A stretch of DNA of 64,000 nt from Budorcas taxicolor (taxonomy: Eukaryota; Chordata; Mammalia; Artiodactyla; Bovidae): assembly GCF_023091745.1 (NCBI RefSeq), contig NC_068930.1, forward strand, positions 8,206,262-8,270,261, read 5' to 3'. The notes below the pieces were generated by a model, which was not told the DNA's origin, ran no database searches, and saw only the letters and a list, made by a program, of their open reading frames with translations. The position numbers and the translations under genes were made by a program. Shown piece after piece: positions 57,428-64,000 of this stretch. The stretch's first letter is position 1. Each line of letters opens with the position of its first letter.

Positions 57428-58063
57428 CTATTTATAAGGCCTCCTCAGGCAGCCATTTTGCTTCCTTGAATTTCTTTTTCTTGGGGATGGTCTTGATTCC
57501 TGTCTCCTGTACAATGTCACGAACCTCCGTCCATAGTTCATCAGGCACTCTATCAGATCTAGTCCCTTAAATCTATTTCTCACTTCCACTGTATAGTCAT
57601 AATAGATTTGATTTAGGTCATACTTGAATGGTCTAGTGGTTTTCCCTACTTTCTTCAATTTAAGTCTGAATTTGGCAATAAGGAGTTCATGATCTGAGCC
57701 ACCGTCAGCTCCTGGTCTTGTTTTTGCTGACTGTATAGAGCTTCTCCATCTTTGGCTACAAAGAATGTGTTGACCATCTGGGGATGTCCATGTGTAGAGT
57801 CTTCTCTTGTGTTGTTGGAAGAGGGTGTTTGCTATGACCAGTGTGTTCTCTTGGCAAAAATTTATTAGCCTTTGCCCTGCTTCATACTGTACTCCAAGGC
57901 CAAATTTGCCTGTTACTCCAGGTGTTTCTTGACTTCCTACTTTAGCATTCCAGTCCCATATAATGAAAAGGACATCTTTTGTGGGTGTTAGTTCTAAAAG
58001 ATCTTGTAGGTCTTCATAGAACCATTCAACTTCAACTTCTAGAGTGTTACTGGGTTGGGGCAT
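57428..58063 (-). pseudogene. BovB endonuclease relic, C-terminal half, copy H
   Basis: A 211-codon frame holding the C-terminal half of the APE-like endonuclease. It has the DWNAKVG segment (residues about 43-49), LVIANTLFQQHKRRLYTWTSP, and the catalytic GSDHELL (about residues 120-126). This endonuclease nicks target DNA to start insertion. The N-terminal half, with the catalytic Glu in LGINELKW, lies in another frame at 58155-58451, so a frameshift separates them. Both halves keep their catalytic motifs, but they are not in one frame and the RT is deleted. Confidence 0.85.
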
Positions 58064-58154
58064 AGACTTGGATTACTATGATATTGCATGGTTTGCCTTG
58101 GAAAAAAACAGAGATCATTCTGTCATTTTTGAGATTGCATGCAAGTACTTCATT

Positions 58155-58451
58155 TCAGACTCTTTTGTTGACCATGATGGCTACTCCATTTCTTCTAAGG
58201 GATTCCTGCCCACAGTAGTAGATATAATGGTCATCTGAGTTAAATTCACCCATTCCAGTCCATTTTAGTTCATTGATTCCTAGAATGTCGATGTTCTCTC
58301 TTGCCATCTCCTGTTTGACCACTTCCAATTTGCCTTGATTCATGGACCTAGCATTCCAGGTTCCTATGCAATATTGCTCTTTACAGCCTCGAGCCTTGTT
58401 TATATCACCAGTCCCATCCACAACTGTGTGTTGTTTTTCCTTTGGCTCCAT
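58155..58451 (-). pseudogene. BovB endonuclease relic, N-terminal part, copy H
   Basis: A 98-codon frame with IGTWNARSMNQGKLEVVKQE, then DILGINELKWTGMGEFNSDD (metal-binding Glu region) and HYIYYCGQESLRRNGVAIMV. It continues 3' in the 57428-58063 frame after a shift near 58065-58150. Confidence 0.85.
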
Positions 58452-58530
58452 CCCTTCATTCTTTCTGGAGTTGTTTTTCCACTGATCTCCAGTAGCATAT
58501 TGAGCACCTACTGACCTGGGGAGTTCATCT

Positions 58531-60439
58531 CTATTTCCCTTAAAAACATTAAATAAAGGCCAGGGCCAGAAAAGGCTTCCAATAGGAACTAAGCAAAAGT
58601 CTGTTCTTTGCTACAAGGTCATTCTGCTTGCATTGCCAATGAGGGTCAGATCTCTTCCCCACAAGAGGTTCAGATCCAGCCATTCCTGGGCCATCATACC
58701 ACGCCTGCTCATCCCCCATGTCCCTGGGATGGAACAAGGGTGGGCCTGGCTAGGGGACATCAGAGGCCCCAGATGATCAAGATGTCAGCTTTACTGGGGA
58801 CCCCACCCAGTTCCTTGAGCCTCAGGCCCAACACACGGCAGTGTTCACATTCTTGAGTGGCCTGGGACCTAGATCGTGTGGGCGAGCATCATCAGAGTCT
58901 GAGAAGAGCCTCCTTGTAGCAGGCCATGGACTCCTGAGTCTGCTGGGGATGGAGTCTGGGGAAGTTTGCCTGATTCCCAGGCATCACAGGCCCGGAGCTG
59001 AAACAGGCCAAACTCCGTGCACACTGCCAAGATCAGACGGGCACGTCACAGCACCACTAATACAATTCGGTAAGAAAGTTGGTTCGTATATGTTTATTTT
59101 TTGCATAAGCACCAGACAACCATCTCTCCTCCCCTTCCCCCAACCTTCCGTAGTCTATAGCTGAAAGCTGTTAGTGGGGAATGCATTTTAGGGAGGAAGG
59201 AAAAGGGGCCAAGCCTGCCTGGGTGTCTGCAGATCTGGGTCATCCGGAAAGGTCCCTCCCACAGTGGAAATGCCAGATGGAGCTGGCAACAGCCTGGACA
59301 CATGGGCATTCCCCCAGAGACACCACTAAAAGCCTTCACCTTTTCCTCTGTGCCATAGGATGACACAGTTCCTAAGCCAGTTCTCAGGATGCTTCTCTCC
59401 AGGGATTTTCAAGATCAAGGGCTTCCACAAACCTTGGTCACCTTACACACAAGCAACTGCTTTAGGTTAAAATGGACTTCGAAGTAGACAAGTAAATCCT
59501 CAAAATTTTCTCTGTTTAAATGAGTATTCCAATGAGATATCATGCAAAGTCTGTGTACTTGAAGGGTTGTTTCCTATGATGCCTCCAAGTACAGGAACTC
59601 AGATCTACAAGCCAAGCCAAAGCAAGGATCCCTATTCCCCACCCCAGCCTGCCTTCCTGACACTCACACCCAGGCTGTGATGATATGGGGACACTTTATC
59701 AAAGTTTAAAGAGGTCAGATAAGTGCCAGACACTGTCTCGGAGCCTCTAGACTTGAACTCCAGTAGAGTTGCCAAGACATTTGTTGAACAACCCAAGATG
59801 GCAGAGGCCACTGACACAATGCTGAGGTCACATAGCCTGAATGGCTTGGAGGAAAGGGATCCGTGTGCTCTGAAGCTGGCATGCAATCAAGATATCCATC
59901 TGCTCGAGCCGCTGTTCACTCCTCTGCCAAGCCCAGCTCCCTTCATCTGCCAACCCAAGTCCAGCCAAGAGAACGAGGCTAGGACTTATCCCTTCCAAAT
60001 GGCACACAGACACTTCCCTGCCAACAGCCTGCCCCTGCCTGTGACAAACTGGGCCAAAAGCATGAACCTAGTCCCTCAGGTCTGGGACAAACAGGGCAGG
60101 ATGTCGTAGGCCCATCCTGGTTCAGACTGAGCTCTGCTGGCTCTCCTTCCTGTAGGAGCCAGCCTCCGAGCACAGGAACCCTGGAAGAGCAGGCCCAGAG
60201 CTGGGCCGCTGGATCTGATGCTCAGAAATTTTCGGACAGATGTCATGCTCCCGGGACATAGCCGCCCCCTCCCACTGGAGCTGATCTGGGCAACCATGAC
60301 ACAGACAGACACCAACCCTTATCTTCACCTCTGCTTGCTTTTCCTGTGGTTCCATCTACTTCTGTGGCTGTTGGCCCAAAGCTGTGCCTGCAGCCCAGAG
60401 CCCTCTCCTGAGCCCAGATCACAGAGCAGCAGCTCCTTA
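58531..60439. other. Intergenic DNA, no gene recognised
   Basis: A 128-codon plus frame (59723-60109) and overlapping minus frames are unrecognised. No SINE or LINE is apparent. Confidence 0.45.
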
Positions 60440-61005
60440 GGACACGCCGTGTCTACTCTGCAGATGCCTCAGACTCACTATGTCCAAGATGAGCTGACTT
60501 TACTTTCTCACATTCCATCCTGGTTCCATACCTATCTTCCTTTTACATTTTCTCTCTTGATAAATCCTTCCGGACACCAAGTCAGGACTTTCTACTACTC
60601 TCCACCATCATGCCGCCCCCACGGTGACCCCTGCCTCTATCACCCCAACCTCTACCTCCATCGCTTCCACCTCCCCTCTATCGCCATTACCTGCACCTCT
60701 ATCGCCAACTCCATTAGCTCCCCTCCCCCTCCCCACCCCCCAACATCCCTAATGGGCCATCCAGTTTTAGTGATTCTTTCTTCCAAAATCCCCTGGAGTG
60801 TGGCCCTTCCCTGCACACACCCAAACACCATCCATGTTAATGTTGCCTAACCGGCTCTCCGATCTTCAGCTCCCCCCATTCCCCTCTACCTATACACAGC
60901 TGTAAGAGGCATCTCCCAGAGTGCTCAGTGCAATGCAATGACTCCCTACCACCTGCTCCCAGGCTTCCTCAAACATGCCCTATAAAAGAGGGCTTTGATC
61001 AGATT

Positions 61006-61021
61006 GGGGGGGGGGGGGGGG
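61006..61021. repeat. Poly(G) tract
   Basis: Sixteen consecutive G, then C, then GG. Unusual for mammalian DNA and prone to sequencing error. Confidence 0.9.
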
Positions 61022-61068
61022 CGGTGCTGCACTAAAAGCTTAAATGCTTTTCTTTATTGCAAGATTTG

Positions 61069-61180
61069 CCAGTCTTCTTGCCTGGAGAATCCCAGGGACA
61101 GGGGGAGCCTGGTGGGCTGCCGTCTATGGGGTCACACAGAGTCGGACACGACTGAAGTGACTCAGCAGCAGCAGCAGCAG
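61069..61180 (+). mobile_element. BOV-A2 right-monomer SINE
   Basis: A plus-strand right monomer from CTTCTTGCCTGGAGAATCCC to a (CAG)5-type tail at about 61163-61180. Confidence 0.92.
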
Positions 61181-61530
61181 CCTATGAACGAGCATGGAGA
61201 CCCTTCTTCCAGGGGAAGAAAGTAGATCCACTGTGAAGAGCTTCCTGAGTTTCTTTAATCATGTAACTTTGGCGAGGGCTTCTCAGGGAGGAAGAAGGGA
61301 AACTGAGGCATCTATTTGGCCCCGGCTTCCCCTTCTCATGATTCCCTCCCTACTGCTAAGTCTCCACATCCTTCATAGTAGATGTGATCACCCCGCTCCG
61401 TCCTCATTCCCGTTCTGACACTGTAATTGTTTGCATCTCTGATTTCCCTACCGGTCCAGGAGCTCCCCAGGACAGGGAGTATCGGGGATCCCTTCAGCCA
61501 ACACAGTGCCTGAGGAATGGCCATGCTTGA

Positions 61531-62211
61531 GTGTGGAGCAGCTGTCGAATGCCCACTGGTCTGGGCAAGAAAGGCTGAGACAGCGTCTGCTGGACTTACC
61601 TGCATCTCCCACTTGCCCCCGGAATCTGCCTCTGCCCTGCCATCAGAGTAGCTCTTACTCTTGCCAACAATGGCCCAAATCACTCATCTCACCCTGCTGT
61701 GCATCAGTTTTCAGCTGAGTCAACTTCTGGGCAGAATCTACGGTCACCCCTCTGTGTTTCTGGACCCCACCTCCACAAGCTCTCCTCACTGTCCCACCCC
61801 ACCCCACCCTGCCCTGGCCACTGTCTCCATATCCCAGGCTCTCCAGTCTCCCCCTAGCATCATGTTCTTCCAGGCATGTTGCCACCCCTCCACCTCTGGG
61901 CCCTCCCTAGTCTTGCCCCCTGTAGCTGCCCCTATGGCCTTGGCCCTGCCACACCCCCTAGGGACTCCCTCACGCCATATCCACCCTGGACCTCGCCTTG
62001 GAGTTTCCAGTCTGACTTCAACAGTGGCCCATTTGACAGACATACTTTGATGCCTCACTGTAGCCTCAAACTCTATGTTGCCAACGTGTGAATTCTTGTT
62101 CCTTCTGCTTAACCTAATCTGCCTCCAGTGTTTGCCCATCTCCACAGAAGCTTCCACCATCCATTTGCCTCCCTCAGCTCCACAGCTTTGCCAATAGTTT
62201 GTCTCCCAAAC
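61531..62211. other. CT-rich intergenic DNA
   Basis: C-rich, with a CCACCCCACCCCACCCT simple tract near 61795-61810. Frames of up to 129 codons are unrecognised. Confidence 0.45.
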
Positions 62212-63003
62212 ACATTTTTAAATATTTAAAATGTTTATTTTATCATGACAGAACATTTGACATGGGATTTAATCTCTTACGTTTTCAAGTGCACAGTACA
62301 GTGTTGTTAACTAAAGGCACAGAACTGTACAGCAGACCACCCAGAATGTTCTTCTTCATCTTGAATAACTGAGACTTTATGTTCATTGATTCCATTGCCC
62401 GTTGCCTGGTCCCCTTCCCTCTAGCCTCTGATAACCACCTTTCTACTCTCTGCTTCTATGAGTTTGACTATTTTGGATACTGCATGTAAGTAGAATCATA
62501 CAGTATTTGTCCTTCTGTGACTGATTTACTTTACTTAGCATAATGTCCTCAGGATTCATCCATGTTGTCTCATATTGCAGGACTGCTTTCTTTTTTAAGG
62601 CTGACTGATACTTCTTCAGGTGCATATACCACAGTTTCTTCATTCATCTGTTGATAGACGCTGAGATTGTTTCCACATCTTGGCTATCGTGAATAGAGCT
62701 GCAATGAATGTTGGAGTGCTACTACTTCTGCAGGATCCTGATTTGGGGGCATACACCCAGAAGTGAGATTGCTGGATCATATGATAATTTAATTTTTTGA
62801 AGAACTGCTATACTGTTTTCAGTGGGGGCTACATCATTTTGTATTCTAACCAGCAGTGCACAAAGGTTCCATTTCTCCATGCCCTCACCAACACTTGTTT
62901 AGTTTGGGGGTTTTGATAGCAGTAATCCTGACAGGTGTGAGGTGATACCTCGTTGTAGCTTGATTTGCATTTCTCTGATGACTGGTGATTTGAGCGTCTT
63001 TCT
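62212..63003 (-). mobile_element. Old L1 3' end
   Basis: The reversed 3' part of a middle-aged mammalian L1 (ORF2 end and 3' UTR). Examples are GATAACCACCTTTCTACTCT, TGGATACTGCATGTAAGTAG, GAATAGAGCTGCAATGAATG and GAAGTGAGATTGCTGGATCA in the expected order. It is diverged, with no intact frame. Confidence 0.85.
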
Positions 63004-63009
63004 TGGTCC

Positions 63010-63420
63010 ACTCATTTCTCTTGGTCCCCACTGCTGCCACCCAATTCAGACAGCATCATTTCCTGCTCAGATTCTTGCAGGAATCTCCAAACAGGTCTCA
63101 CCTTACCAACCCTTTCCTGCCTGCACCCCACCCACTCTCTGCAAGTAGGGAACTCTTTCCAAACACAAACCATCCCCTTGATGAAACCCTCTGCTTCCCC
63201 CATTACTCGCAGGATAAAAGTGAGCATCCCAAGTGCAGTTCCCTCACCTCATCAGCAGGGTTCAAGATGTAACTCTAGCTTTCTGCAGGTTAACCACACC
63301 AGCTTTACTGGAGGGGTGCATCCGCATTCCTGCATCACTTACACAAACTCCCACAGGTCACCTCCTTTGGAGCTCAGTTCAAATATCCCCTCATGCCAGA
63401 CATCTGCTGGACATCACATA
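63010..63420 (+). repeat. L2 LINE 3' region relic
   Basis: The plus strand follows the L2 end: CAGCATCATTTCCTGCTCAG, GAAACCCTCTGCTTCCCCCA with CGCAGGATAAAAGTGAG, and GGAGCTCAGTTCAAATATCC. Confidence 0.65.
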
Positions 63421-63466
63421 CACATTCCTGTGACACCGCATGCTTCTTCTTCCTAGACTCACTATG

Positions 63467-63674
63467 TGTGCTGTGTGCTTAGCCATTCAGTTGTATCCGA
63501 CTCTTTGCGACCCCGTGGACTACAGCCTGCCAGCTTCCTCTGTCCATGAGGATTCTCCAGGCAAGAATACTATAGTGGGTTGCCCTCCTCCAGGGGATCT
63601 TCACAACAAGGGATGCAACCCAGGTCTCCTGCATTGCAGGCACATTCTTTACCATCTGAGCCACCAGGGAAGCC
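63467..63674 (-). mobile_element. Bov-tA-type SINE
   Basis: A reversed tRNA-derived SINE with its tail at the left (GTGTGCTTAGCCATTCAGTT) and tRNA-like end at the right (GAGCCACCAGGGAAGCCCA). Confidence 0.92.
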
Positions 63675-64000
63675 CACGATTGTGATTAAATCCGTAACTA
63701 TATTAGGATCTGTTGCTGCTTCCAGAATGCAAACTACAGTAGAGCAGGGTTCACGTGCATCCGGTCCTCACTGTGTCTGCGGGGCCTAGAAAGAACCTAG
63801 CACACACCAGGACTCAGCCAGTACTTCTGGAGTTCGTGCTTGATTAGCTTTGCTTATTCAGAAGCAGCGCCTCCAACTGTGTTGAAAGCAAAGGTCTTGG
63901 AGTCTGATACACATGGCTCAGCTTCTCGGGACTCAGTTTTCTCACTGGTAAGGAGGAATAACTCTGCGTGGGGTCTCGCCTGGAGTTCAGCAAACGTCAG
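63675..64000. other. Intergenic DNA at the right edge
   Basis: No gene or repeat recognised. A MIR-like stretch is possible near 63890-63955 (TTGGAGTCTGATACACATGG, CTCAGTTTTCTCACTGGTAA). Confidence 0.45.

Larger units (their letters stand above)
56155..58530 (-). mobile_element. BovB LINE, long copy with internal deletion, copy H
   Basis: BovB on the minus strand from its 3' end (TTCAGTTCAGTTCAGTAC at 56155) to near its 5' end at about 58530, further 5' than any other copy in the window. About 630 bases are missing at 56840-56855 compared with copy B (which has them at about 2665-3295). The gap removes the central RT domain with YADD. The endonuclease half is well preserved. Confidence 0.94.
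60440..61530 (+). repeat. L2 LINE relic, interrupted by a SINE
   Basis: The CAGACTCACTATGTCCAAGA then GAGCTGACTTTACTTTC region matches the L2 ORF2 stretch downstream of the RT. The part at 60925-60955 and the 3' UTR-like stretch at 61370-61530 (CCAGGAGCTCCCCAGGACAG) follow in consensus order. A BOV-A2 monomer sits at 61069-61180. Confidence 0.6.

Overview
This window is ruminant nuclear DNA (cattle, sheep, buffalo or a relative). The evidence is its repeats: at least nine BovB LINE fragments, many Bov-tA and BOV-A2 SINEs, ruminant-type L1, and an older mammalian layer of MIR, L2, old L1 and old LTRs. I see no rRNA, tRNA or CRISPR, and no convincing exon of a host protein-coding gene. The long open frames are retrotransposon relics or tandem-repeat artefacts. 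Repeat family names come from recognising the sequence by eye, and boundaries without a target-site duplication (TSD) are good to about 5-20 bases.

Layout. 1-5.2 kb: two BovB copies on the minus strand, one split by a SINE, then a dimeric BOV-A2 SINE. 5.2-7 kb: unassigned AT-rich DNA. 7-12 kb: an old plus-strand L1 split by a younger L1 that has a 5' inversion and a 12-bp TSD. 12-14.1 kb: unassigned DNA with a SINE. 14.1-20 kb: BovB and old L1 pieces, themselves interrupted by a SINE and another BovB. 20.6-24 kb: BovB pieces, a SINE and GC-richer unassigned DNA.

24.7-31.0 kb: a minus-strand gammaretrovirus-like endogenous retrovirus. It keeps two LTRs (one truncated), a tRNA-Thr-like primer-binding site, a polypurine tract, an integrase C-terminal relic and an Env transmembrane relic. 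Most of gag-pol is not recognisable and the middle is AT-rich with a duplicated module. A plus-strand BovB with a 332-codon open frame sits inside it.

31-45 kb: mostly unassigned DNA with MIR relics, a Bov-tA SINE, a 1.4-kb CACAGTTCYCT minisatellite grown inside an old interspersed repeat, and two LTRs (about 39.6 and 42.0 kb). 45.2-48.1 kb: a 5'-truncated ruminant L1 on the minus strand split by a BOV-A2. 48-64 kb: L2 reverse-transcriptase relics, MIRs, SINEs, a long BovB with an internal deletion at 56-58.5 kb, and an old L1 3' end.

No operon or pathway is present. What the window records is a history of nested insertions: old L1, L2, MIR and LTRs first, then ERV and BovB, then the young L1 and SINEs. 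The observations most worth following are the transposon-seeded minisatellite, the reduced ERV, the 5'-inverted L1, an inverted BovB pair at the edge of an LTR, and an unassigned 150-bp inverted dispersed repeat.
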